A stretch of 6,635 nucleotides of DNA. Source: an uncultured Lentisphaeria bacterium. Lineage in GTDB: Bacteria > Verrucomicrobiota > Lentisphaeria > JABSQK01 > CAJWLW01. The DNA lies in the NCBI GenBank assembly GCA_913042885.1, contig CAJWLW010000273.1, positions 1-6,635 on the forward strand, given 5' to 3'. This document shows positions 1-6,142 of the stretch, in pieces (the first letter of the stretch is position 1; each line of letters opens with the position of its first letter). Both the position numbers and the translations under genes were made by a program. Under the pieces are notes generated by a model. The model was given only the letters and a program-made list of their open reading frames with translations, was not told where the DNA came from and ran no database searches.

Positions 1-161
1 AGTGCTGTAGCGGTTTCGAACAGCAACCGGGCGGCACACTTGCGCTCTTCACCGAACGGCGCACACAGGAGTGCAGCGCCGGCCGGGGCGTCACTGCTGC
101 GGTGCGTCGCGCCGAAAAGCTTGTGATCGGCGGGACCGAAATAGCCGCGCTGGTTCAACAT
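1..161 (-). CDS. Alpha/beta-hydrolase-like protein, N-terminal fragment (runs off left edge)
   Basis: Only the first 53 codons are in the window, read leftwards from an ATG at 161. The peptide begins MLNQRGYFGPADHKLFG and contains LLCAPFGEE at residues 31-39. The order 'xxFGP...LFG.....GA.LLC.PFGEE' resembles the beginning of serine alpha/beta hydrolases of the type often found with exopolysaccharide or exosortase loci. In those, an xPFGEE or HPFAEE segment forms part of the oxyanion-hole region. The nucleophile and the rest of the triad would lie outside the window, so enzyme activity cannot be judged. The start is well fixed: an in-frame TGA (171-173) lies only three codons upstream. No good Shine-Dalgarno sequence is visible. 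The gene is divergent from the tRNA at 248. Family assignment rests on a short segment and is moderate at best. Confidence 0.55.
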   Translation of the reverse strand, partial: MLNQRGYFGPADHKLFGATHRSSDAPAGAALLCAPFGEERKCAARLLFETATA

Positions 162-202
162 GCCGGTGGCTCAAAGTTCGAGGTTCGGGGTTCGACAGGA
201 TG

Positions 203-230
203 TTGCATTGGTCGTGTTCAACGCTACAGT
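203..230 (+). promoter_or_regulatory. Candidate sigma-70-type promoter for the tRNA gene
   Basis: TTGCAT at 203-208 and TACAGT at 225-230 are separated by 16 bases. They match the -35 and -10 consensus at 3 and 4 of 6 positions. Initiation would fall near 237, about 11 bases before the tRNA. The position is right for a tRNA promoter, but the match is only fair. Confidence 0.4.
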
Positions 231-247
231 ACGGGAGAACCGGACAT

Positions 248-324
248 GGGGCTGTAGCTCAGTTGGCTAGAGCGGTTGGTTCGCAATCAACAGGTCAGGG
301 GTTCGAGTCCCCTCAGCTCCACCA
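248..324 (+). tRNA. tRNA-Ala, anticodon CGC
   Basis: A complete 77-base cloverleaf can be drawn by hand. The acceptor stem pairs 248-254 with 314-320. The D-stem is GCTC/GAGC (257-260/270-273). The anticodon stem is 275-279/287-291 with loop TTCGCAA (280-286). The T-arm is AGGGG/CCCCT around TTCGAGT, followed by discriminator A and an encoded CCA (322-324). The anticodon is CGC (282-284), which reads the alanine codon GCG. The third acceptor pair is G250 with T318, the G3:U70 wobble that is the main identity element for alanyl-tRNA synthetase. It agrees independently with the anticodon. A promoter-like pair lies upstream and a terminator follows directly, so it appears to be a single-gene transcript. 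Confidence 0.97.
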
Positions 325-325
325 G

Positions 326-350
326 AAAACCGCTTTCGGGCGGTTTTTTT
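326..350 (+). terminator. Rho-independent terminator after tRNA-Ala
   Basis: AAAACCGC (326-333) pairs with GCGGTTTT (340-347) around a six-base loop, and an unbroken run of seven T follows to 350. It starts one base after the tRNA CCA. Read on the minus strand the same hairpin ends in TTTTC. It could therefore also act weakly as a terminator for the convergent gene whose stop is at 457-459. Confidence 0.88.
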
Positions 351-456
351 ATGTACAGTAACGAACGTTCCACGAGCCTCAGCGCTCATGATTGACGCGG
401 ACGGACGAGCGTTGCCACAAACGCCGTAAATGACAAGCATAGGGGCGTCGCCCGGT

Positions 457-1758
457 TCAATATTTTCCCAGCAGCGCGCTGATCGCGTGCTGGCAATAGT
501 CGATGCGGATCTCCGAGCTGCGTTCCTCGAGGCCGAGCACGGCACGCCGGTGAATAGCACCGTCGACATTGACGATGTCCGGCCACATGGCAGCATGCCC
601 CGCAGTGTACTGGGCCGAAAGCAGGAAGCGCAGCGCCAGGTCGATGCGTTGATCCCACCACCAGATGGTCTGACCAAAGCGGACTTCGTGTGCCCGGCCG
701 TACATGAACACGAGGTTCTGCGCCGCCTGGATACCCTCCATACGGATGGCGGTCGGCGTGACTGCGCCTTCGCGTCCTTCGAAGCAGCCGATGTAGGGTG
801 CAGAGCCGGTAACAAGGATGCGTTTGAGTTCGTCCTCACAGTAGTCGACAGCGAGCTGCAGGAGTTTCTTCTGGGTCCAACGACTGCTGTGCGCCGCCAG
901 CTGCTCGTCGGTGACCAGGTCGAAGCAGGCATTCAGCCCGAGCAATCCCCAATGATCGAACGCTCGCGACAGCGGACGCTGCGTCGACCTGTCAATGACG
1001 GTCGACGCCTGCCACTGGTCGGCCAGATAAATGAGCAGCCGCACCATGGCCGTCTGGTTTTTATCTGTCGGATAGGCGCGCTGCATGCGGGCCAGAGCAA
1101 CCAGCGACTCGCCTTGATAATACTGCGACTGCCAGTCATGGAACCCCTGCAAACCGAGGATGTACTTGGCGTTGAGGTCGCCGGAGTCTTTCTGACAGAA
1201 GCGGATGTAGTTCGACATCAGGAGCAGCGTCGGGCGATGGCGCTCATTGCCGTTGAGCTCGTCAACGTAGGTCATCGCAATCATCGCCAAGGCGCAGCCA
1301 CCGGTCTTGATGACTGGGCCTAGCTCCGGTTTGCTGCCAGTGATCGCGGGGTCGGAGATCAGCGCGGCGTAGACACCGGCATTGCCGCACTGGACAGGCT
1401 TGATGTGCTGGACAAAATTGGCGGTTGCCCGGTTGGCGGCATCGAGGTATTTCTCCTTGCGGGTGGTTTCGTACAACTGGCACAGCGCATAGACGGAGCC
1501 GGCATGACGCAGCCAGTTGTATTTGGCTTTGATCTTCGGGTGCATCGGGTTGATCCGATAAACAAAGCGTCCGGAGTCGTCGAGGATACGCAGCAGGAAA
1601 TCGCCAGCACGCACAGCCGCCTTGCGGCGGGCGGCATGGTTGAGCACAGCACCGCTGTCGCTGTCGGTGATCGATTTCTCGGGATCGGAACGCAGCGGCA
1701 ACGCGGTGATCAAGCCCAGCAGCAACAGGCTGCAGACGAGTTTTCGGGGTAGATACAT
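457..1758 (-). CDS. Secreted, probably all-helical (alpha/alpha-toroid-like) protein of unknown function
   Basis: A 433-residue protein. Residues 1-22 (MYLPRKLVCSLLLLGLITAL) form a typical signal peptide with a basic start and hydrophobic core. No lipobox is visible, so export to the periplasm or outside is likely. The mature part has repeated helix-like blocks ending in glycine- or tryptophan-rich turns: YNWLRHAGSVYALCQLYE (80-97), KTGGCALAMIAMTY (151-164), GFHDWQSQYYQGESLVAL (205-222), HWGLLGLNACF (269-279), TPTAIRMEGIQAA (334-346) and EIRIDYCQHAISAL (416-429). This pattern suggests an alpha/alpha barrel or toroid, as in several glycoside hydrolase, epimerase and terpene-cyclase-like families. 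No catalytic residues can be named. At least seven cysteines remain after the signal peptide. The start is uncertain: a GTG at 1764 in the same frame would add two residues, and neither start has a strong ribosome site. It converges on the tRNA and stands alone on its strand. The reality of the gene is clear; its function is unknown. Confidence 0.85.
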   Translation of the reverse strand: MYLPRKLVCSLLLLGLITALPLRSDPEKSITDSDSGAVLNHAARRKAAVRAGDFLLRILDDSGRFVYRINPMHPKIKAKYNWLRHAGSVYALCQLYETTRKEKYLDAANRATANFVQHIKPVQCGNAGVYAALISDPAITGSKPELGPVIKTGGCALAMIAMTYVDELNGNERHRPTLLLMSNYIRFCQKDSGDLNAKYILGLQGFHDWQSQYYQGESLVALARMQRAYPTDKNQTAMVRLLIYLADQWQASTVIDRSTQRPLSRAFDHWGLLGLNACFDLVTDEQLAAHSSRWTQKKLLQLAVDYCEDELKRILVTGSAPYIGCFEGREGAVTPTAIRMEGIQAAQNLVFMYGRAHEVRFGQTIWWWDQRIDLALRFLLSAQYTAGHAAMWPDIVNVDGAIHRRAVLGLEERSSEIRIDYCQHAISALLGKY

Positions 1759-1797
1759 GGTCACATAAGGTAGCCGCTCAAGCTGGATTTGAGAAAC

Positions 1798-1811
1798 CTT
1801 AAGGGCTTAAG
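1798..1811. repeat. Inverted repeat CTTAAG-GG-CTTAAG, possible operator
   Basis: Two copies of the palindrome CTTAAG (1798-1803 and 1806-1811) are separated by GG, giving a 14-base two-fold symmetric site. It lies about 40 bases upstream of the start of the minus-strand secreted-protein gene, where a dimeric regulator could bind. The two-base spacer rules out a normal hairpin. The regulatory role is inference only. Confidence 0.3.
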
Positions 1812-1842
1812 ATCAAAGAGCACTAACAGGAAGGGCCGAGGC

Positions 1843-1848
1843 ATTCTA
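1843..1848 (-). promoter_or_regulatory. Possible -10 element for the secreted-protein gene
   Basis: On the minus strand this reads TAGAAT, five of six matches to TATAAT. Initiation near 1836 would give a leader of about 75 bases. No good -35 sits at 16-18 bases, so a regulator or another sigma factor would be needed. The call is weak. Confidence 0.25.
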
Positions 1849-2004
1849 TCAGGATTTTCAGGCAGGGTACAGGCCATTTTGTCGGCGGCGGCATCGCGTT
1901 GGGAGTGACCGGTGTAGCCGGCACGTCGTCGGTGTTTCTGTTGATTGATCGGGGCAACCAGCCCGTGCCGCTGGCACTGGGCAATGCCGGGTGGCACTGC
2001 TCCT

Positions 2005-2019
2005 GCGGCATCGTGCCGC
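2005..2019. repeat. Tight 6-bp hairpin with TCG loop
   Basis: GCGGCA (2005-2010) and TGCCGC (2014-2019) are perfect complements around TCG. A further CTGCGGC follows at about 2022. No T-run follows on the plus strand, so it is not a standard terminator. Function unknown. Confidence 0.35.
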
Positions 2020-2072
2020 TTCTGCGGCGGATAATGTGCCGTGAATGTGGTGTTTTTAATTGATGATTGTGG

Positions 2073-2101
2073 TTGCCAAAGATCGGGTGAGGCAGTAGAC
2101 T
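2073..2101 (+). promoter_or_regulatory. Candidate promoter of the yajC-secDF operon
   Basis: TTGCCA (2073-2078, five of six matches to TTGACA) and TAGACT (2096-2101, four of six to TATAAT) are exactly 17 bases apart. A transcript starting near 2108 would have a leader of about 66 bases before the yajC ATG, including the hairpin at 2138-2154. This is the best sigma-70-type promoter in the window. Confidence 0.5.
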
Positions 2102-2137
2102 AGCTGTTTACCCGTCGACTGTTGTGTAATTTTCACG

Positions 2138-2154
2138 GTACGGCAGTTCCGTAC
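2138..2154 (+). promoter_or_regulatory. Leader hairpin just before the yajC ribosome binding site
   Basis: GTACGG (2138-2143) and CCGTAC (2149-2154) pair perfectly around CAGTT. The stem ends immediately before GAAGG (2155-2159), the only Shine-Dalgarno-like sequence for yajC. Such a position could influence ribosome access or mRNA stability. There is no T-run, so it is not an intrinsic terminator. Confidence 0.4.
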
Positions 2155-2173
2155 GAAGGCGTGTTTTCAGTCA

Positions 2174-2554
2174 ATGACAATGGATCTCCTCCTATTGGCC
2201 CAAAGCGCCCCCCCTGCGGGGCAACAGTCGGGCAGTATCATGCAGCTTCTAGTGCCGATGGCACTGATGATGGTGATTGCGTACGTGATTCTGATCCGTC
2301 CGCAGCGCCGGAAGCAGCGTGAGCATGAGGATCGTGTCAAGCGGGTGAAAGCCGGCGATCGCATCGTCACCAACGGCGGGGTCCACGGCACAATTGCTGC
2401 GGTCAAGGATCATACCTTCATGATGAAGATCGCGGACAACGTCAAACTCGAAATTGAGAAGAGTAGCATCACGCGCATCCTCAGTACGGAAGAGACCGAG
2501 GCTGCCGATGAAGACCCTTCAAGCGGAAACAAGAACCGGCGCAAACGCAACTGA
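2174..2554 (+). CDS. yajC: Preprotein translocase subunit YajC
   Basis: A 126-residue small inner-membrane protein of the SecDF-YajC accessory complex that associates with SecYEG. A short N-terminus precedes one membrane helix at about residues 23-41 (MQLLVPMALMMVIAYVILI). The family signature follows: IRPQRRKQREHEDR (41-54), then a small beta-rich cytoplasmic domain with GDRIVTNGGVHGTIAAV (61-77) and an acidic then basic tail. The length fits the family (about 100-120 residues). ATGs at 2174 and 2180 are both possible. The only ribosome-site-like sequence, GAAGG at 2155-2159, is 14 bases before the first, so the upstream ATG is preferred, but this is not certain. The gene lies 43 bases ahead of secDF, its functional partner, which strongly supports the call. 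Confidence 0.95.
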   Translation: MTMDLLLLAQSAPPAGQQSGSIMQLLVPMALMMVIAYVILIRPQRRKQREHEDRVKRVKAGDRIVTNGGVHGTIAAVKDHTFMMKIADNVKLEIEKSSITRILSTEETEAADEDPSSGNKNRRKRN

Positions 2555-2583
2555 CAACGGCGCCGGCTTTGCGACTACGAAAC

Positions 2584-2589
2584 AGGGAG
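2584..2589 (+). promoter_or_regulatory. Ribosome binding site that decides the secDF start
   Basis: AGGGAG lies 8 bases before the ATG at 2598 and only 5 before an in-frame GTG at 2595. The spacing favours ATG 2598. The nearer ATG at 2591 is in another frame and stops after 47 codons. Confidence 0.6.
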
Positions 2590-2597
2590 CATGAGTG

Positions 2598-5174
2598 ATG
2601 AAGAAATCACTGATTACACGATTCGCCATCATAATTGTAATCATCGCTGTGTGGGCCGCATCGATCTTTCCGTACCGCGACCAGCCGTTTCTCGAAGTGA
2701 TGCGGGACTCCGCCCAGCCATCGCTTATCGATAACCGCTTCGAGACACTGCTGAAGGATGCGGCGGTGGAAATTGAAGCGTCAAGGGACGAGGACGGTAA
2801 CACGTCCCTGCCTGCCCGCGATATTGTCAAGCGCCTGGCGAGCAAGGCTGAACCGCCGATCACCCTGTCCGACTACATCCAGATCTACGAGCAGCAAGGT
2901 GCTTCGAACAAGACAGTATTGCAGTTCGTCAGCCGCAAGGCTTCCGGCAAACTGAAGAAAGGCATCGACCTGGCCGGCGGCACGGAATTCGTTATCGGCT
3001 TCGATGACTTGCCGGAATCGGAAGAACGTTCCGCGGTGGCAGTGCGTGATGAGATCGTCGAAATCATCCGCAACCGCATCGACCGTGTCGGCGTGACTGA
3101 GCCGCAGATCAAGGCGATCGGCGACCGCACGATTTCCGTCACAGTCCCGGCGGTCAAGCCGGAGGACGTGGCCGAGTATCGCGAGCTGCTGACCCGTGTC
3201 GCGAAACTGGAGTTCCGCCTGGTCCATTCGCAGAACCTTGAGCTGATGGAGAACTACGGCAACCCCGATTTCACCGTGCCTGTCGGTTTCAAGCTGATGG
3301 ACATGATCACGGAAGAAAACAACCAGGAGATCGTCACCAAACTGCTGATCAGCCGCGAGAAGACCGGCGTCAACGGCACCGACCTGAAGACTGCGGGGCC
3401 GACGATCGATCAGTTCGGACAGTTCAAGGTCAATTTGGAATTTGACGCGGCGGGCAGTGTCGCCTTCTGCGACCTGACGACCGAAAATGTCGGCCGTCTG
3501 CTGGCCATTGTGCTGGACGACACCGTCTTCAGCGCTCCGAGCCTGAACGAACCGATCTGCGGCGGCCGCGCTGAGATCAGCGGCAGTTTCACATCCGACG
3601 AAGCCAAGCAGCTCGCGGTCGTACTGCAGTGCGGTAACCTGCCGGTCGACATTGAGCTCCAGGGCGAGTTTACCACGTCGGCGACACTCGGTGCCGACTC
3701 GGTCAAGAGCGGTACCAGTGCAGCGTTCTGGGGATTGATGTTTGTCTTCGTTTTCATGGTTATCTACTACTTCGGAGCCGGTATTATTGCGGACATCGCA
3801 CTGGCAGCCAACATCGTCCTGGTGCTCGGCACGCTGACGATCGCCGGTGCCACGATCACCCTGCCGGGTATCGCCGGTATCGTGCTGACTATTGGTATGG
3901 CGGTAGACGCCAATGTGCTGATCTTCGAGCGTATCCGTGAGGAGTTGATCAACAACAAGTCGGTCGGCAATGCCGTGCGCCTCGGCTATGAACGCGCCTT
4001 ATCGACAATTTTGGACGCTAACATCACGACGCTGTTGACAGCGATCATCCTGTACAACTTCGGTACCGGCCCGGTCCGTGGTTTTGCCGTCACCCTGGCT
4101 ATTGGCATCGTGGCCAGTCTCTTTACTGCGTTGTTCGTGACGCGCGCCATTTTCGATCTGCTGCTCCACAATAAGTGGATCAGTGACGTCAAGATGGTAC
4201 GCCTGCTGAGCAAGACCAGTATCGATTTCGTCGGCATGCGCCGGGTCGCGGCTATCGTGTCGGCCGTACTGCTGATTATCTCGATCGCCGTCTTCATAGG
4301 ACGCGGCAACGGCAAGTACAGTGTCGATTTCACCGGCGGCATGGAGATTTCCTACAAATACGAGCAGCAGATTCCCTCTGCCGAATTACGCTCGGCGCTG
4401 GAGGGGGAGTTCAACAACGCCCGAGTCAGTTACAAGGCGTCGATGACAGATGGCGGCCTGCTCGAGGTCGTGGTGCCGGAGGGCTCGGAACGGACGAATA
4501 ACGAGTCCAACGATTCGATGAATCTCGACAACATGGTAACCGCCGCCATCAACAAGAATTTTCCGGATGCCAAGGTAGAGCATGTCGGGACCAAGCAGAT
4601 CGGGTCGCTGGTCGGCGCGAAGTTCCGGCAGCAGGCGATCGTTGCGATGATCGCGGCAATTATCGGGATCGTTCTGTACATTTCCTTCCGGTTCGAATTC
4701 GGGTACGCCCTCGGCGCGGTGGCGGCGTTGACGCATGACGTCCTTATCGGTGTGGGCGTCTTCCTGTTGTGCGGCCGACAATTGTCGTTGCCGGTCATTG
4801 CAGCGCTGCTGACGATCATCGGTTACTCGCTCAACGACACGATCGTGGTGTTCGATCGAATCCGCGAGAACCTGGCCTTGAAGAAGGGCAAGTTCCTGGA
4901 CATCGTCAATTTGAGTCTGAACAACACCCTCAGTCGTACGTTACTTACATCGGTGACAACCCTTATCGTGGTGCTGATGCTGCTCTTCTTCGGCGGCGGT
5001 GCAATCAACGATTTCGCGCTGATCATGGCTACCGGTGTCATTGTCGGTACGTACTCGTCACTCTTCGTGGCCACCCCGGTGATGATCATCTACCACAACT
5101 GGGCCACCAAACGCGCGGCGGCGGCGGCGGCGGCGGCGGCCAGTTCGAAGCCGGAAGTGGCCACCTCGGCTTAA
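2598..5174 (+). CDS. secDF: Fused protein translocase subunit SecDF
   Basis: An 858-residue inner-membrane protein in which SecD and SecF are one chain. It uses the proton-motive force to drive late steps of Sec export on the outer face of the membrane. The SecD half (about 1-540) has a first helix at 8-26, a large extracytoplasmic domain carrying GIDLAGGTEF (122-131), and a five-helix bundle from about 374 to 520 with GMAVDANVLIFERIREE (433-449). The SecF half has a helix at about 548-567, SVDFTGG (575-581), a second extracytoplasmic domain, and a helix bundle with GYSLNDTIVVFDRIREN (742-758) and LSRTLLTSVTTL (778-789). Asp437, Asp747 and Arg780 sit where the proton-relay residues of known SecDF proteins lie. 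Three cysteines (291, 321, 345) fall in the first extracytoplasmic domain. The tail has nine alanines (840-848). A GTG at 2595 would add one residue. The gene follows yajC. Confidence 0.96.
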   Translation: MKKSLITRFAIIIVIIAVWAASIFPYRDQPFLEVMRDSAQPSLIDNRFETLLKDAAVEIEASRDEDGNTSLPARDIVKRLASKAEPPITLSDYIQIYEQQGASNKTVLQFVSRKASGKLKKGIDLAGGTEFVIGFDDLPESEERSAVAVRDEIVEIIRNRIDRVGVTEPQIKAIGDRTISVTVPAVKPEDVAEYRELLTRVAKLEFRLVHSQNLELMENYGNPDFTVPVGFKLMDMITEENNQEIVTKLLISREKTGVNGTDLKTAGPTIDQFGQFKVNLEFDAAGSVAFCDLTTENVGRLLAIVLDDTVFSAPSLNEPICGGRAEISGSFTSDEAKQLAVVLQCGNLPVDIELQGEFTTSATLGADSVKSGTSAAFWGLMFVFVFMVIYYFGAGIIADIALAANIVLVLGTLTIAGATITLPGIAGIVLTIGMAVDANVLIFERIREELINNKSVGNAVRLGYERALSTILDANITTLLTAIILYNFGTGPVRGFAVTLAIGIVASLFTALFVTRAIFDLLLHNKWISDVKMVRLLSKTSIDFVGMRRVAAIVSAVLLIISIAVFIGRGNGKYSVDFTGGMEISYKYEQQIPSAELRSALEGEFNNARVSYKASMTDGGLLEVVVPEGSERTNNESNDSMNLDNMVTAAINKNFPDAKVEHVGTKQIGSLVGAKFRQQAIVAMIAAIIGIVLYISFRFEFGYALGAVAALTHDVLIGVGVFLLCGRQLSLPVIAALLTIIGYSLNDTIVVFDRIRENLALKKGKFLDIVNLSLNNTLSRTLLTSVTTLIVVLMLLFFGGGAINDFALIMATGVIVGTYSSLFVATPVMIIYHNWATKRAAAAAAAAASSKPEVATSA
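5115..5141 (+). repeat. (GCG)8 trinucleotide tract encoding polyalanine in the SecDF tail
   Basis: Eight consecutive GCG codons (5115-5138) followed by GCC encode nine alanines just after the last membrane helix, before the short tail ending KPEVATSA. Slippage by whole repeats would change alanine number without breaking the frame. Confidence 0.9.
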
Positions 5175-5242
5175 CGTGTGCAAGGGCGATGTGATGGTCT
5201 GCCGCCGGCACCCTCGCCTGAAACCTTCGCACTGGCAGTTGC

Positions 5243-6142
5243 ATGGCGAATCGCCCGGCCCAATACATCGACCCCGCGGTCCTCGCCAAGGTCGGGAATT
5301 ATGCCCTCCTGGCCCGCACGATCGTCGAAGGGTTCGTCGCCGGCCTGCACCGCAGCCTGTACCACGGCTTCGGCAGTGAGTTCGTTCAATACCGGAACTA
5401 TTCCGAAGGCGACGACCTCAAATACATCGACTGGAAAGTCTTCGCGCGGCACGACAAGTATCAGATGAAGGTTTTCCAGGAGGAGACCAATACCAACTGC
5501 TACATTGTGCTCGACGTCAGTGCCTCGATGGAATACACCGGCACCCACGGCATCAGCAAGCTGCACTACGCCAAGATCATCGCCGCCTGCATCGCCTACC
5601 TGGTCAATCGCCAGGGCGACAATGTCGGCTTCTACGCCTACAGCGACAAAGTGCACACCGGCGTTCCGCCCGGTCATCGCAGCGGCCAGGTGCAGCAGAT
5701 CTGTACCGAACTCTCCCGACTCGAAGCCGGCGGCGGTTGCGACCATGCCGTCGTGCTCAACTATCTGGGTGAATCGTTCAACCGCCGCGGTATCGTCGTG
5801 ATGATCAGTGATTTTCTCGACACCGACACCGACATGCTCAAGGGCCTGCGCCATTTCCGCTTTGCCCACCATGACTGCATTCTTTTCCAGGTACTGGATG
5901 ATGACGAGCTCGACTTCGGCTTCACGAGCACGATGCGTTTTGTCGACAGCGAGACGGGCGCCGAAATCATCACCAGCCCGGGCATCGTACGCCGCGAATA
6001 TCTCGAACGTTTCGGCCGCGAGCTCGAAGACCTGCAGCTATTCTGCAGTCGCAGCAACATTGACTACCATCAGTTGCGCAGTTCGCAACCGCTGGCATCC
6101 AGCCTGACTGCCTATCTGAACCGTCGGGAGAAATTTCGCTGA
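5243..6142 (+). CDS. DUF58 family protein with von Willebrand factor A domain
   Basis: A 299-residue protein of the DUF58 family, which usually works with MoxR AAA+ ATPases and BatA/BatB-type vWA membrane proteins in envelope or metalloprotein assembly. The N-terminal DUF58 core is clear: HGFGSEFVQYRNYSEGDDLK (41-60) then YIDWKVFARHDKYQMKVFQE (61-80). The vWA fold follows, with a metal-site motif DVSAS (91-95) and a second acidic motif VVMISDFLD (185-193). Where related proteins usually have GG-T-D, this one reads GGGCDHAV (163-170), so the metal-site threonine seems replaced by cysteine. The C-terminus, IDYHQLRSSQPLASSLTAYL (273-292), is also typical of the family. No signal peptide or membrane helix is seen, so it is probably cytoplasmic. 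The start is fixed by an in-frame TGA eight codons upstream, though no Shine-Dalgarno is evident. It lies 68 bases after secDF and overlaps the next gene by one base. Confidence 0.93.
   Translation: MANRPAQYIDPAVLAKVGNYALLARTIVEGFVAGLHRSLYHGFGSEFVQYRNYSEGDDLKYIDWKVFARHDKYQMKVFQEETNTNCYIVLDVSASMEYTGTHGISKLHYAKIIAACIAYLVNRQGDNVGFYAYSDKVHTGVPPGHRSGQVQQICTELSRLEAGGGCDHAVVLNYLGESFNRRGIVVMISDFLDTDTDMLKGLRHFRFAHHDCILFQVLDDDELDFGFTSTMRFVDSETGAEIITSPGIVRREYLERFGRELEDLQLFCSRSNIDYHQLRSSQPLASSLTAYLNRREKFR

Larger units (their letters stand above)
1765..2173. other. Long intergenic spacer between divergent genes
   Basis: About 400 bases with no gene I can support. The left part is the 5' leader of the minus-strand gene and holds the inverted repeat at 1798-1811 and a possible minus-strand -10 (TAGAAT) at 1843-1848. 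The middle holds an open plus-strand frame (1827-2063) that lacks a convincing start, a direct repeat TGGCACTG at 1972-1979 and 1992-1999, and a tight hairpin at 2005-2019. The right part holds the best yajC promoter (2073-2101) and a leader hairpin at 2138-2154. Small minus-strand frames in the same stretch have no ribosome site and no recognisable sequence. Confidence 0.7.

Noticed and set aside
451..461. Short GGGC/GCCC hairpin near the stop of the secreted-protein gene as a terminator
   Set aside because: The stem is only four or five pairs and no T-run follows on the minus strand; the hairpin at 326-350 is a better candidate.
267..932. Minus-strand open frame of 221 codons
   Set aside because: It runs through the tRNA gene and terminator and overlaps the secreted-protein gene in another frame. 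Its end (GTRTPDLLIANQPL) is simply translated tRNA.
430..1323. Long plus-strand open frame of 297 codons
   Set aside because: It is antisense to the 457-1758 gene, whose product has a signal peptide and conserved-looking motifs; the plus frame has no recognisable sequence and overlaps it fully.
1761..1997. Minus-strand small frame of 78 codons upstream of the secreted-protein gene
   Set aside because: It overlaps the start of that gene, has no ribosome site, and its sequence resembles no known family.
2122..2322. Possible leader peptide overlapping yajC
   Set aside because: It starts with TTG, runs through yajC in another frame and shows no arrest-like motif. It is most likely a shadow.
5171..5872. 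Minus-strand open frame of 233 codons opposite the DUF58 gene
   Set aside because: An antisense shadow of a high-GC gene. The plus strand encodes clear DUF58 and vWA motifs.
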